A DNA stretch of 64,000 bases from Coenobita brevimanus (lineage: Eukaryota; Arthropoda; Malacostraca; Decapoda; Coenobitidae): contig CM064667.1 of NCBI GenBank assembly GCA_032717465.1, positions 2,029,981-2,093,980 of the forward strand, given 5' to 3'. The position numbers and the translations under genes were made by a program. Shown here piece by piece: positions 1-12,224 of the stretch (within the stretch, counting starts at the first letter, position 1; each line of letters begins with the position of its first letter). The notes under the pieces are model-generated. The model was not told the origin of the DNA, did not search any database, and saw nothing but the letters and a program-made list of their open reading frames with translations.

Positions 1-426
1 CACTTACCAAATGACAGAAATCTGATATTTTCCTTCTTCCTCCTAGTGTAGTGACTTGTACTTTCAGGGTTATACAGTAGTTTAAGGCAATGACTTGGGA
101 CGCCATAAGACTCTTGGTAAAAATGAACGATGAAAATACTTGAAAATAATCTTCTCAGTGGAGTTATCTTTGAGCTCACTCCCACCCCCAAATTCATGCA
201 TGCTAGTGATAGAGTATTAGTTGGTAAGTTTATGGTGACTTTTGTAAATATTTTGGATATTTTCATGTACTAGTAATGCTAGTAAGATACAGAGAGTGAA
301 GGGTGTATTTAACATGTCTTTCCCAGTAGCACTGAGGATGCAGAGAGCCAAGAAGATAAAGTAAATTAATATTTTGTTTGTCTGTCTGGTAAGCAGAGAG
401 AACAGGAGGCTGATGTATTACAACAA
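1..426. other. AT-rich sequence, no gene seen
   Basis: I see no coding region, RNA gene or clear repeat here. The sequence is ordinary AT-rich intergenic or intronic-looking DNA running up to the first minisatellite. Confidence 0.5.
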
Positions 427-576
427 GTTACTGTATATCCCACTATGTTATCTGGTGCAAGGAAATACAAGTTATACCCCACCACTGTTATCATGTACAC
501 TGTGTTATCTGGTGCAAGGAAATACAAGTTATACCCCACCACTGTTATCATGTTATCTGGTGCAAGGGTATATTGT
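427..576. repeat. 57-bp tandem repeat, about 2.6 copies
   Basis: The block beginning TTATCTGGTGCAAGG recurs at 448, 505 and 553. The first two copies are 57 bp apart. The third follows after 48 bp because about 9 bp at the end of the unit is missing. The short open frames over this stretch on both strands are products of the repeat and not genes. Confidence 0.85.
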
Positions 577-854
577 TGGTTAATCTAAATCCACGCCACG
601 TGGGTTTTTGTTGACTCTTTTGGCCAGCAGACGGTTTTATTCAGCTATGGATGATATTGTGGAAGTGAATGGGTCAGATACAGCCGTATAAACCCCTGGG
701 AATACCAGGGTCCTTCCTAAGCTGAAGGAAATGATGTGGTAGCAGGAGAAAATACTGAAAAGCACCTGACGCGGATTTATGGCGGTAATTGAGTTAAGGC
801 TTTATGTAAATGTTGTCAGTGAGGACATGTGCCACAGTTTTGATATTACTGCTG
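577..854. other. Unassigned unique sequence
   Basis: No gene, RNA or repeat was recognised between the 57-bp and 22-bp tandem repeats. Confidence 0.4.
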
Positions 855-920
855 GTAGTACAAGTGCTGCAGTGTGGTAGTACAAGTGCTGCAGTGTGGT
901 AGTACAAGTGCTGCAATGTG
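855..920. repeat. 22-bp tandem repeat, three copies
   Basis: GTAGTACAAGTGCTGCAGTG starts at 855, 877 and 899, an exact 22-bp period. The third copy has one A-for-G change. It is a small minisatellite. Confidence 0.9.
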
Positions 921-1018
921 TTTGAGTTTCGTGATATGATATGTACTGTACATGGTGTCAGCACCACCAGAGCACAGCCAGGCAGACCAGTGTATTTTAA
1001 CTGTTTGTGATCACTATT

Positions 1019-1297
1019 ATTTGGCACAGTTTGTGTATGTATGAAAAAAAAATTTATTGACTGTCTGTAATGACTTATTTTGCACTATTCGTGTATGTAT
1101 CAGGTAAAACCCTTTATTAACTGTCCCTAATCACTGTTATTTTGCACTATTCGTGTATGTATCAGGTAAAACCCTTTATTAACTGTCCCTAATCACTGTT
1201 ATTTTGCACTATTCGTGTATGTATCAGGTAAAACCCTTTATTAACTGTCCCTAATCACTGTTATTTTGCACTATTCGTGTATGTATCAGGTAAAAGC
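1019..1297. repeat. 62-bp minisatellite, about 4.4 copies
   Basis: TGCACTATTCGTGTATG recurs at 1081, 1143, 1205 and 1267, an exact 62-bp spacing. The three central copies are nearly identical. A diverged first copy at about 1019-1080 has GCACAGTTTGTGTATG and an A-run. The homogeneous centre and degenerate edge are typical of array turnover. Confidence 0.92.
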
Positions 1298-1396
1298 TTT
1301 GTAAGCATAAAGATGTGTTGGCCACCTGTCCATCCCATGCCTGGCTGGGTGGCCCTGCCTGTCACACTGTATACCATGGTTATGCCATTGCCTCAC

Positions 1397-1560
1397 TGGC
1401 ACTGTGGACACACACTCTACTCTGGTGACAACACTGTGGACACACACTGTACTCTGCTGACAACACTGTGCACACACACTGTACTCTGCTGACAACACTG
1501 TGCACACACACTGTACTCTGCTGACAACATTGGTGACACACACTGTATTCTGCTCACACT
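1397..1560. repeat. 32-bp minisatellite, about five copies
   Basis: CAACACTGTG recurs at 1429, 1461 and 1493, a 32-bp period, with looser copies on both sides. The unit is rich in CACA and CTCTGCTGACAA. The open frames on both strands (1277-1492 on + and 1286-1564 on -) are by-products of the array. Confidence 0.9.
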
Positions 1561-2420
<860 letters not shown>

Positions 2421-2767
2421 GGTAGAAGAGGAAATGATGAAGATGTGGACTTAAAAAAAAAAAAAAGTATATAGTTACCGGTAAGAGAAACAAAGGCATA
2501 AAGAAAAAAATGCAGAAAAAGAAAAACGTAAAAGAGGAGGAAAAGCAGGGAAGAAAAAAACAAAGGTAGTAAAGTGATAAAAATACCTGAAGGAAACAGA
2601 ATAGAATGGGGTTAAATGAGGCCAAGGAAGAGAGGAATGTAAGGAAAGAAAACTGAGATAGGATTTGTTTATAGTGAAGGAGAATAAAGGACTTACAGCA
2701 TTTACTATCCAGTATTACCCTCTGGAGTCCAGTGAGGTATTATTGTGTATTATATTTTAGCTATCGT

Positions 2768-3180
2768 CAATCAATCAATCAATCAATCATTTCCTGTGAC
2801 ACCCCACGGATGCATAGGGCCTCGATGAACTCTCTCCATCAATATTTGTCTCTTGCCATCACCTTCAGATCCCACCAACACTCCTCTCCTGCTTCCTTTT
2901 TCATTGTCCTCAACCAGGTTTCCCTCGGCCTACCTCCACCTCTTCTTCCTCCAGCAGTCCACTCTGGCACATCCTGTATTAAACTATCTTCTTTTCTGTA
3001 TATGTGCCCCAGCCACTTCCAGCGAGACAGTCTCACATATTCATTAACTGGTTCCACTCTCGTAATATCCCTTACTCTTGCATTTGTAACTCTGTCTTGC
3101 CACTTTACCCCAAGAATCCTTCTCAGTATTTTATTCTCAAAGCTATCGTCACACTGCGTTATTAACCCCTTCACCTCGTT
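2768..3180 (-). mobile_element. 3' end of a non-LTR retrotransposon (LINE), 5'-truncated
   Basis: The minus-strand frame at 2839-3174 (about 111 residues) has the layout of the extreme C-terminus of a LINE reverse-transcriptase protein. It contains ENKILRRILGVKWQDRV, then RWKWLGHIYRK, a Gly/Arg-rich GGRRGGGRPRETW stretch and a Trp-rich tail. This region lies after the RT domain in CR1/L2/RTE-like elements. The sense-strand 3' end is an (ATTG)n microsatellite, seen on + as (AATC)n at 2768-2790, which is a usual 3' terminus for such LINEs. The RT catalytic domain is absent, so the copy is dead on arrival. Clade assignment is uncertain. Confidence 0.8.
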
Positions 3181-4525
3181 GACATCTTAATTTAGACCAT
3201 CACAACACAATTGTATTCAAGTTATGAAGAGTGTGTAAGAGTAGTGGGAGTTAATCAAGGCCATATAAGACCCCTGTACTTGGAAGTCTCCCCATACCAT
3301 ACTAACAGCATCTGGTGGTAGCAACAATATAGTGAGAAATATGTCACTGGATTCATCAGGTTAATCTTGGCACAAACCTCTTGTACTGAAGGCTGTATTT
3401 ACCATCACGGTGAGGAAAACCTGTCCTGAGGTGAGTACTGTTCTCTGGCAATAGCAATATAGCGAAATGACTGATACTGGGCACACCCTTATAAAGACAC
3501 GCTTATATTTATACTGTACAATGTTTATCATCATCACATACTTTCCTAACAACTGTCTTGGTTACCATGGCAATCCTAACATCAAACAATATATGTCTGA
3601 ATATTCTAAGTTATACTAATTTCCCTCTAAAGAGTGAAAATGCCTAACATCCCACCCTTAGACATCGAGATATCTTTTCACTGTTGTTTAAATCAGATAT
3701 ACCATTCAACACAGAGGAGGAAAATTTTGCCCAAGAATCATTAACAAAGTAGCCTCTATATTCTGGCCACTCGGTTCAGTTAACTTTACAGAGCTATTGC
3801 CATATCTGATTAACTAACGCAGAGTGACTGGCTTATGCACCTAACAACGAGAGGCAGAGGCAGTGATGAAGACAGCAAAGGCGGTGTGTGACTGCAACAC
3901 AGAACACACCATCCAGGAGGTGAACACCAACAAAGGTATGTGTGACAACACCTGTGTGTTTCATCGCCACTATAACCACCTTGTGGACTGCACAAGCACT
4001 GAACAAATTACCACACAATCTGATGCAGGTAGTTTTTCAAAACAAAGCCCTCATGGACTGCACAAACAACATTTTATTCAGCAGAGAACAACAGAGTGCG
4101 AAGCAATTCACTAACTGACAGCACAAACAATATATTACTTCGCAAAGAGCCACATACACTGCTAAGCACTGCTCTGATGGACTGCACACACAATATATTA
4201 CACTGCAGAAAAAAGGATACCCGTACATTATTAGGCATTGACCTAATGGACTGGACAAACACTGTGTTACTTAGCAGATAAATGAATATAGTCAGTGTTG
4301 AGATGCAACCCATGTACGAGTAGGCAGGGAAGGGTAGAGTGATGTAAAGAGGGATAGGTGGCGGGATCTGGGTCAAGGCAGCATGTGGGAGATGTAAGGA
4401 TGGAGACGGAGGTAAAGAAATGGATGACGGTGCTATATTGTCAGGGACAAATTTTCGTCAACAATTCCACTGGGCTTACACATTGGAAGTTTCCCTCACT
4501 TTACTCCCTGGTACATTGCAACTAG
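3181..4525. other. Unassigned sequence with a loose repeat at about 4040-4280
   Basis: No gene is supported. From about 3970 to 4280 a phrase resembling GGACTGCACAAACA recurs about every 60-80 bases (near 3985, 4055, 4178 and 4249), which suggests an old degenerate tandem repeat. Overlapping open frames on both strands are non-specific. Confidence 0.45.
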
Positions 4526-4920
4526 GAGGGGTTTGTGAGACTGTGTAGGGGTTCGTGAGAGTGTTTAGGGGCTTGTCAGAGTGTTTAGGGGCTTGTGAGA
4601 GTTTTTAGGGGCTTGTCAGAGTGTGTAGGGGCTTGTGGGAGTGTGTAGAGGCTTGTGAGAGTGTGTAGGGTTTTGTGAGAGTGTGCAGAGGCTTGTGAGA
4701 GTGTGTAGGGTTTTGTGAGAGTGTGTAGAGGCTTATGAGAGTGTGTAGGGTTTTGTGAGAGTGTGCAGGTGTAGGGTTTTGTGAGAGTGTGCAGGTGGTT
4801 GGTTTGTGAGCATGGACAGGGGTTTGTGAGAGTGTGCAGGGGTTTGTGAGAGTGTGTAGGGGTTTGTGAAAGTGTGCAGAGGTTTGTGAGACTGTGTTGG
4901 GGCTCGTGAGAGTGTTTTGG
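4526..4920. repeat. 20-21-bp minisatellite, about 19 copies
   Basis: The unit is close to GCTTGTGAGAGTGTGTAGGG and repeats with small length changes across about 395 bp. Variants with TTTTGTGAG and GGTTTGTGAG intermix. On the minus strand it reads as repeated SHKPLHTLT-like peptides over 129 residues, a coding shadow of the array and not a gene. Confidence 0.92.
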
Positions 4921-5688
4921 TGTTAAAGTGTATGACTGCTTGTAGTAATGATATGTTACGGTTGTTGGTTTCATTTTTAGTACGGAAATATGTACACAAT
5001 TTCTTTAGTAATGATGGATGTTCCCAACATGATTATTTTCACTATTAATGTGTAAATGAAGTGATGCCATATTTCTTGTACATGTATGCATCAGCGAGGA
5101 CACTCAGTATCTGTTGAAATGTTGTACCAGCTAAATGAACAATAATTTTGCCATTATTAACTGCTTAATACGCTGTATAATGAAATATTTATTGTTTAAA
5201 AGATAATAATTATGAGCAATAATTATTATGTATCAGGTATAATGTTTTGTTGCTTACATAAACAAATGACAGCATGGAAGGTGGTAGTAAACTAGACGAA
5301 TGAGTAAAGGAACTGTGAGCTTCTTGTTTCAGTGGCAGCTGCTGCAGAGAACAGTTTGAAGCATGAACTATTCCCTTCTCTTCCTAAAGGCCGCAAGGGC
5401 ACGTACAAGGCTATTGCAGGTGTGGTATAAACCCAAGGAAGCTCCATGACAGGCTGGTTCACTGGAGGCGAGGGCAGGCAGACGTACAGAACCAGGAGCT
5501 GGACCCAGAAATTATTATCGATGGCATAAACCCAAGTATGACATTTTTGTCTTGCACTGTCATTCACAGAACCATCTAATGCCCTGCCACAGACATCACT
5601 GCTTACTGTGCAGGGCATGAAACTGTTCCTAGATTACTTTTAAAATACAAATGCTTCTTCAAGAAAATAGTAATTACCTTTCACCCAC
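4921..5688. other. AT-rich unassigned sequence
   Basis: No gene or repeat is supported. A minus-strand frame at 5292-5618 has no recognisable motif. Confidence 0.4.
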
Positions 5689-6717
5689 TTTTTTTTTTTT
5701 TTTTTAATGCGAGGAAGAAGGAACCAAAGGCCATGAGCCCGCAGTAACAGTTCCCTCCAAGAGAAAAACAAAATACAATACAGAGCCAAAATCAAGATCC
5801 GATCATTTTGAGATGCCTGGACACACTGCGTTTGAAAGACTGGAGATCATAGGCAGCAGGAAATACAGACAGAGGGAGACAGTTCCAGAGTTGACCTGTT
5901 GCATAAATGAAAGACTGGGAGTAACGGTTAACTCTTGCATTAGAGAGTTGGACAGAAAAGGGATGAGAGTTTGCTGCCAGACGGGTGCTACGCGCACGTC
6001 GTAGAGGTGGAGGAATGCACGCGGACAGTTCAGAGGAGCAGTGACCATTAAAGTAGCGATGGAAAAGAGATAAAGATGCAACAGTGCGGCGAAGAGACAG
6101 AGGTTGAAGGGAGTCAGTAAGAGGAGGAGAGTTAATGAGACGAAAAGCCTTTGACTCCACCCTATTGAGAAGAGCTGTATGTGGGGAGCCTCCCCACACA
6201 TGGGAGTTGTACTCCACACAGGGGCAGATAAAACCCCTGTATAGAGTCAACAATTGTGCAGGGGTAAAGAAAGAGAGGAGTCGGCTTAGCACACCCAATC
6301 TCTTGGAAGCAGATTTTACAAGAGATGTAATATGATCTTTCCAAGATAAGTCCCGAGTAAATGAAACCCCAAGCATGTTCAAGGATGATGCAGGATTAAG
6401 CTGAATATTATTAAACATTAGTGGGTATACCTGTGGAAGATTTTGTCGGGTTGATAGGTGTAAGAACTGAGTCTTAGATGCATTAAAGACGACCATATTA
6501 TTTTTACCCCAGTCAGAGATATTAGCCAAGTCAGACATTAGGTGTGCCATAACCTCATCCCTTGTTTGTTGAAGTAACTGTTGAGATGGGCGTTGCGGGA
6601 ACCGAATGGAAAGGTGAAGGGTGGAGTCATCAGCGTATGAGTGGATAGGGTTAGATGTACAGCTTAGAAGGTCATTGATGAATAAAAGGAAGAGAGTTGG
6701 TGATAGGACAGAGCCCT
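5689..6717 (-). mobile_element. 5'-truncated jockey-like LINE with poly(A) tail
   Basis: This is a minus-strand copy of the same family as the longer element at 42883-46200. Homology begins at the GGCTCTGTCC of the RT VPQGS region (near 6714 on +) and runs to a T-run at 5689-5705, which is the poly(A) tail in sense. The 5' truncation in the middle of RT and the A-tail fit incomplete target-primed reverse transcription. Its protein end differs from that of the other copy at only about ten of 252 positions, so the family amplified recently. Confidence 0.92.
5792..6550 (-). pseudogene. C-terminal 252 residues of a jockey-like LINE reverse transcriptase
   Basis: The open frame covers the post-catalytic thumb region and C-terminal domain of the ORF2-type polymerase. 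Landmarks are NNMVVFNASKTQFLHLS, LGVSFTRDLSWKDHI, LYRGF and VEYNSHVWGG, and the end is KRSVSRHLKMIGS. The YADD catalytic box is further 5' (its sense sequence lies near 6640 on +), in a segment left by the truncation, but the N-terminal endonuclease and palm start are missing. It cannot encode an active enzyme. Confidence 0.88.
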
Positions 6718-7197
6718 TACCAACGTAGTGCTGTCTATGGGTAAAATCAACATTAACTAACGAGTCAGATAGTATCCTGAAACGCTGGGTGGTAGCCTTA
6801 TAACCCAGTATTCTCCTTGAGTCTAGACAAAATGGAGGGAGATGGCAGGGTTAGTGTTGTCCTGGACTATATATTTACTTGCTTGGAAAACTCCAAAGTC
6901 TCAGAGGATCCAGTATCTACCAAGGCTGGGAAAAGTGGGAAGGTTTGTACGACCATGTCAATGTGAAAGACGTAGGTAAGGACTGTAAGGGGATGGAAGT
7001 GATGACTGTGTTCAAGAGTGCCATGTGTGCCACGACAGCACTGTGTGTGCAACAAAGATGAACCGATGTCAAGTGGAGGAGAGGAAGGGTGTAGAATGTG
7101 TAAGGTCGGGTATGATTGTGGGTGGAATATGCAGAAAAGTGTGTAGCTGATGAATGATAAGTGGCAAAGGGGAACGATAGATAACAACTGTGTCAAC

Positions 7198-7198
<1 letters not shown>
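6718..7198. other. Unassigned sequence
   Basis: No supported gene. The open frames on both strands are short and carry no motif. Confidence 0.4.

Positions 7199-7256
<58 letters not shown>
7199..7256. repeat. (GT)n microsatellite
   Basis: About 28 uninterrupted GT units. Confidence 0.98.
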
Positions 7257-7259
<3 letters not shown>

Positions 7260-8098
7260 ACGTTAAAATCCAGTTCAGGAAGGTAAAAGTTGCAATGACC
7301 ATTGCGCATGTGCCCCGTGATGATAGGGTTGACGCAGAGGAAGATATGTTTTGGGATCATTTGGATGAAGTGGTATGACAGATGCCCAGGAATTATACTG
7401 TAGAGTGTTATGGGTGATGTGAAGGGTTGAGTTGACACTGCACCTGTGGATGATGTAATGGGTTATTATGGAGTACCAGGAATTACTGTATATCTTTTGG
7501 AAGACAACTGAAAGGTATGTGTCAGGAAAGGGGCTTATGCATTTGTAACTCGTGTTATAAGCAGAAATCTACATGGTACAGAAGGAAAGGAGACAGTACT
7601 TACAGGAGTCTGATTGATTACATACATGTAGGGAGAGGGATGCCTGGGAGTACTACAGATACGAGGGAGGTGAGAGGACGATGCTAAGGTCAATATTTGA
7701 CCATACGGTTGTGGTATGCATGGTTATGCTTAAGAGGAGTGACATGGATAAGAGAGACGAGCAGTCTGAGTGAAGAACTGAAAGTGGGGAAGGTGAGACA
7801 CAGTGATGTGGCTGATCAATACTAGGCTAAGGTAGTGGAGGAGTTAAAAGTCAGTGAACCGAGAGGAAATGGATCTGGAGTATTAGTGGAATAAATATAG
7901 GAAATGCTTAGTTAAGAATGATAACGCAGCATGTGGTGTCACGAGGTTAGAAAATAATAAGAAAAGTAGAGCATTGCAGGATGAAGGGGTTAAAACAGCA
8001 GTGGAGAAAAAGAGGAAGTGGGTCGAGAATGGATGCCAGCAAAGGACTGAAATGAAAGATGAGAATACAATGACAGTAACAAGCATGTGAAAGACTAG
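7257..8098. other. Unassigned sequence between two dinucleotide arrays
   Basis: I see no gene, RNA or higher-order repeat in this stretch. Confidence 0.4.
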
Positions 8099-8099
8099 G

Positions 8100-8190
<91 letters not shown>
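8099..8190. repeat. (CA)n microsatellite, about 46 units
   Basis: Pure CA dinucleotide run of about 92 bases, long enough to be highly length-polymorphic. Confidence 0.98.
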
Positions 8191-8192
<2 letters not shown>

Positions 8193-8304
8193 ATTCCTCA
8201 TTGGGTCTCCACCCACCTATGGTGAAGGAGGCACTAGGTGATTGGTCTGTTGGTCTCTGCGTGTATGTGCGGGTCCATGCCTCTGTACCACTACTGTGGG
8301 CCTG

Positions 8305-8545
8305 ATATATCCGGAACTCATCGACGGATTTCCACCAAGCCTTTGACAATGATGCAGTATGAGGAGATGATGAACTGATTAGGTCAGCTAGGTCAAGGGC
8401 TCAAAGATAATGATCATATGGGGTCGACTTAGTTTATGCATGTAGGCGTGATATCTCCCGAACCCCTGGATGGAATTCTACCAGTCTTTTGTCTGTGATA
8501 CAGTATGAAGGGACAATGAACTGATTAGGTCAGCAAGGTCATGGA
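8305..8545. repeat. Degenerate direct repeat, period about 145 bp
   Basis: The segment from GATATATCCGGAACTCATCG through GATGAACTGATTAGGTCAGC is repeated about 145 bp later, starting GATATCTCCCGAACCCC and ending AATGAACTGATTAGGTCAGC. The two blocks differ at many positions, so the duplication is old. It is probably part of an unrecognised dispersed repeat adjoining the (CA)n. Confidence 0.7.
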
Positions 8546-8789
8546 GGTTGTATGGGTAGTCCGTGCACAAGGCTGGGCGGCGGCATACTGAGCGATGCCT
8601 TGCATTTCATTTTCTGCTGGTGGGAGGAGAGGGTGTTATTGTATACTGAAAATGTCAGCTGCCGGTCTGACTTGGTGAGCTGACAGGATGATACATCTAT
8701 CATATCACATTTTTTCCCTCATTTTTTAACCACTTGCCTTCCTAATAGTCAACTATTTTGCTGCTCCTGCCAGTGAAAGGTATTCATTA

Positions 8790-9070
8790 TATCTGATAAT
8801 ATCTATCTGTCTGCTTGTTTATCTATTGTCTATCTGTCCCCTTCTCCATAACCAGACACACTCCCGTAGCAGACAGCCACAAACGAATCGCCTCAGTGTC
8901 ACCCTGTCCTCTGGGATCAGGCTGCCGTTTCCCCAACTCACACCATTGTCATTCATGTTCTCAAGCCCATCTCATTGTCAGTCTCCCCCTCCCCTTTTCC
9001 CTGCACTTCACTTACATACTCTCTCTTCATTCTCATGAAATGGCCAGACATTCTCAAGGTACTTAACGAA
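8790..9070 (-). mobile_element. LINE 3'-terminal fragment with (ATCT)-like tail
   Basis: On the minus strand the frame reads TLRMSGHFMRMKREYVSEV, the distal C-terminal motif seen in LINE proteins. It is followed by a Gly/Glu-rich stretch and a 3' UTR ending in ATCTGTCTG/ATCTATCTG-like simple sequence at about 8790-8840. It closely resembles the end of the longer LINE at 9640-12100 in layout. Only the tail survives. Confidence 0.65.
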
Positions 9071-9094
9071 TATGACAGATGCAAGTTTAATTTA

Positions 9095-9098
<4 letters not shown>

Positions 9099-9187
<89 letters not shown>

Positions 9188-9287
9188 ACTAGACAAATAC
9201 AGAGATGGGTCAGGAGAGAGAGAGAGAGAGAGAGAGAGTACTCTTGCGTGTGAGAGAGAGTACTCTTGCGCGCGCGCGCGCGTGTGT

Positions 9288-9343
<56 letters not shown>
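9099..9343. repeat. Compound microsatellite (GT)n, (GA)n, (CG)n, (GT)n
   Basis: About 42 GT units (9099-9182) are followed by a (GA)12 run at about 9214-9238, a short duplicated ACTCTTGCG phrase, CG repeats near 9270, then another (GT)n to 9343. The alternating GT/CG tract is a purine-pyrimidine alternation of the kind that can adopt Z-DNA. Confidence 0.95.
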
Positions 9344-9347
<4 letters not shown>

Positions 9348-9436
9348 CCAGGCACAACAAACAGACAAACAACCAATGGGTCACAAGAGAAGTATACTGG
9401 TGGGGGTGGGGGATGGGGCAGGGGAGGTAGGGTGAG

Positions 9437-9510
9437 GCTGCTCAGGTGGTGGTGCAGTGGTTAGCACATCAGGCCACAACTGCAATCATCCGAGTTCAGT
9501 TCCTGGCCTG
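9437..9510 (+). mobile_element. tRNA-derived SINE head
   Basis: GGTGCAGTGGTTAGCAC matches an RNA polymerase III A box of tRNA type. About 35 bases later GAGTTCAGTTCC resembles a B box (consensus GGTTCGANTCC). The spacing and order are those of a tRNA-like SINE promoter. It is not a functional tRNA because the cloverleaf arms do not pair convincingly. The body merges into the LINE 3' end that starts about 150 bp downstream. Confidence 0.6.
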
Positions 9511-9639
9511 ATCAGATTCCGTGACAAAGCATGCTGTTCCTGTGTCTCTCTTCTCAGCAATGCAGTTGGGGACCTGAGAGTAACTTACATGGTTGCCTGT
9601 CACATTCTTCAGCAAACAGTAGTAGTCATTCAGTCTGTC

Positions 9640-12100
9640 TATCTATACATCCGTCTATCGCTAGATGCCTTAATCCCGAAAGGGGTGGCCACAGACAAAT
9701 CGCCTTCATGTCCCCCTATCCCTACTCATTTCGCTGCCCTGCTCCTAGCTCACACCCCCTTCACTCATATACCTCTCAACACCATCCCTCCATCTCATCC
9801 TTAGCTTCCCCATCCCTCTCCCTCCCTCCACATCATTCACATACACTCTCCTGGATAGTCTCTCACTCTCCATCTTCTTCACATGGCCAAACCACTTCAG
9901 TGTATTTCTCCTAATACTTTCCATCACATCCACATCGACACCACAAACTCTCCTTCACTTCCTCATTTGTCAGTCTATCTTTCCATGTAACTTCACATGT
10001 TCGTCTCAGATAATTCATTTCCACTGCTTTCACTCTTGACTTGTGTCCTTCCAACAAGGTCCAGGCTTCAGTTCCATACATTAGAGTTGGTATCACAATA
10101 CTATCATGCAGCGACTGTCATACTTCCATGCTCACTTCCCTGTTTCTTATCACTGCTTTCAAAGAACCTGCAACCTTTCTTCCTTGTTGTACCCGTTCAA
10201 GCACTTCATCCTCCAAACTTCCATCTTTATTCATCACACTACCCAAGTACTGAAATGCACACACATTTGCCATTTCCTCATCATCAAACCTTTCTGTACA
10301 TTCAGTGGCTTAAATTCTCACGAAAACCATGATTTTACTCTTCCCTACATTCCCCTTCAGATTCGATTTCTTGCATACTCTCCCAAACTCATCCACCAAG
10401 CCTTGCAGCTCCCCTCCGTCTTCACTCAACAACACAGTATCATCTGCAAACAACAGTACAGGGAGTTTCCAAACACTATCCTCTCTCACCAGGACCACTC
10501 CAACATCCACTGCCCTACCTTGTATCTCTCTTATAACTCCATCCATGTACAGATTGAACAACCATGGAGACATGACACATCCCTGTTTCATTCCAAGTTT
10601 CAGATAGAAACATTCACTCATTTCACTATCCACACGCTTTGCAGCCTTAGCGCCCTCATATATGCTCTTCACACAGTTAACAACTTCCCATTTACACAAA
10701 ATATTCTTAATATTTTCCACATTTCTTGTCTGTCCACCCTGTCATATGCATTCTCCATATCCATGAAGGCCCCAAACAACTTCTTTGCCTTCTCTAGGAA
10801 CTTTTCCACTAAAGACCTAAGAATGAATATCTGATCCATACAGCCTCCTACCTTCCTAAAACCTCCCTATTCTTCTCCAACTAACTCCTCTGTTATTTCC
10901 CTAACTCTGTCAGTAAGTACCCTACCATATACTTTTCCTATTACATTAAGGAGACAGATATACCTATGATAATCACACTCTTCTTTTTCCCCCTTTCCTT
11001 TGTACAGGGGAATCATTATAACTGACATCCCAGCCACCGGGACTCTACCTTCCTCCCAGGCCAATCTGCACATCTTCCACATCCATTCTATTACTATCTC
11101 TCCCCCATGCTTCAGCACTGCACCACACACTGCATCATTTCCTGGGGCTTTCCCCATTTTGACTTTCTTCATTGCTTCCACAACTTCCATCCTACTGATT
11201 TCTTCCTCTTTTCTTACATTCCTCCTTCTCCCAGCCATTCCCTAGTCACTAATGCTCGCCTTACTTTCATTCTCTATATTCAACAATTCCTTAAAGTGTT
11301 CCCTCCATCTACTCACTTTTTCTCCCTTCTCCACTAGTAACCTACCATTTTTTATCTTTTACTCCCCAACTAATTTCTTTGGCACCCTGTCTAACTCTAC
11401 CTCTTTCCAGAACATTTTCTTACATTCCCTCCACCTTACACTCAAATTCTTTACAAATTCCTCATCCACTCACTTCTTACTCTCCTTACTAATCTTTTCA
11501 CCTCTCTCTTCCTCTCTACATAAAACTCTCTCTTCCGTCTCTCAACTTCTTCCACGCCCCTGTTTCTCGTCCACTCACTATACGCTTTCTTCTTTTGTGC
11601 CACGGGCTCTCTCACCTCTTCATTCCACCATGCTGTTCCCTGCATGCTCTTTCGTCTTCTCTTCATCCCACACACCACCTCACATGCTGCACAGATTTTT
11701 TTTCTGTGAATATCTTACACACACCTTCCACGTCCCCCATCTGCTCCAGTCTATATTATCCCAATCGCTCCTCCACTTCCCTCTTATATTCTGCCTTTTA
11801 TCCCTTCCTCTTGTAACTTTTCTACCCTCCCTGTAAGAACTACTTCCTCCTGTCCTTCCCTTTTTCTATTTCTCCTTTTTTTTTTTTTTTTTTGACCACC
11901 AAGTGGTGGTCCGAAAGTCCACTCCCTCAACCTCTTTATATTTTTGCATCCATCACACACCTTCTCATCCTTTCATCTTGCGTTGGCTCATACACGCACA
12001 CAATCGCCCACATTTGTAGTACAACTTTCAGTCTTACTCTCTTACATTCTCCTTCCATCTGTTACTCCTTCTTTTGCCCTCTCATTCTCACCTACTCCTG
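9640..12100 (-). mobile_element. Degenerate non-LTR retrotransposon (endonuclease to 3' end)
   Basis: Minus-strand order 5' to 3': an endonuclease remnant ending in the conserved SDHHLVV motif (11893-11913), an A-run, a basic linker, the RT fingers/palm (10867-11238), the RT catalytic region with FADD (10310-10720), and the C-terminal YGTEAW and WFGHVKKM segments (9745-10096). The 3' end is an ATCT/ATCC-like simple repeat at about 9640-9665. All major parts of one LINE protein lie in order across about 2.4 kb, but several frameshifts break it. It belongs to a different family from the jockey-like copies in this window (RTE/L2-like in style, not certain). Confidence 0.85.
9745..11913 (-). pseudogene. 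LINE endonuclease/reverse transcriptase, frameshifted
   Basis: Successive minus-strand frames carry one protein. SDHHLVV at about 11900 is the endonuclease active-site His region. The stretch at 11451-11678 is a Lys/Arg-rich linker (AWWNEEVREPVAQKKKAY). KMGKAPGNDAVCGAVLKHGG and PLYKGKGEKEECDYHRYICL at 10867-11238 are RT motifs. GMKQGCVMSPWLFNLYMDGV followed by LFADDTVLL at 10310-10720 is the catalytic palm with the FADD Asp pair. YGTEAWTLLEGHK (9911-10096) and KWFGHVKKMES (9745-9933) are C-terminal. At least four frame changes separate these parts, so it is not translatable as one protein. Confidence 0.85.
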
Positions 12101-12179
12101 CACATATACCCCATCCATACTCCCATTCTCTCACACTCTCACCTCACGCTGCAACTTAATACCATTCTTTCGCTTATGC

Positions 12180-12224
<45 letters not shown>

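Noticed and set aside
4585..4999. His/Thr-rich repeat protein on the minus strand
   Set aside because: It is the coding shadow of the 20-21-bp minisatellite, and two frames give similar repeats.
5292..5618. 108-residue minus-strand ORF
   Set aside because: There is no recognisable domain, splice context or similarity to neighbouring TE proteins.
8883..9464. Cys-Val and Thr-His repeat ORFs
   Set aside because: They arise from the (GT)n/(CA)n microsatellite.
9437..9510. Functional tRNA gene
   Set aside because: A- and B-box-like sequences exist, but the arms do not pair into a cloverleaf, so it is a SINE head.
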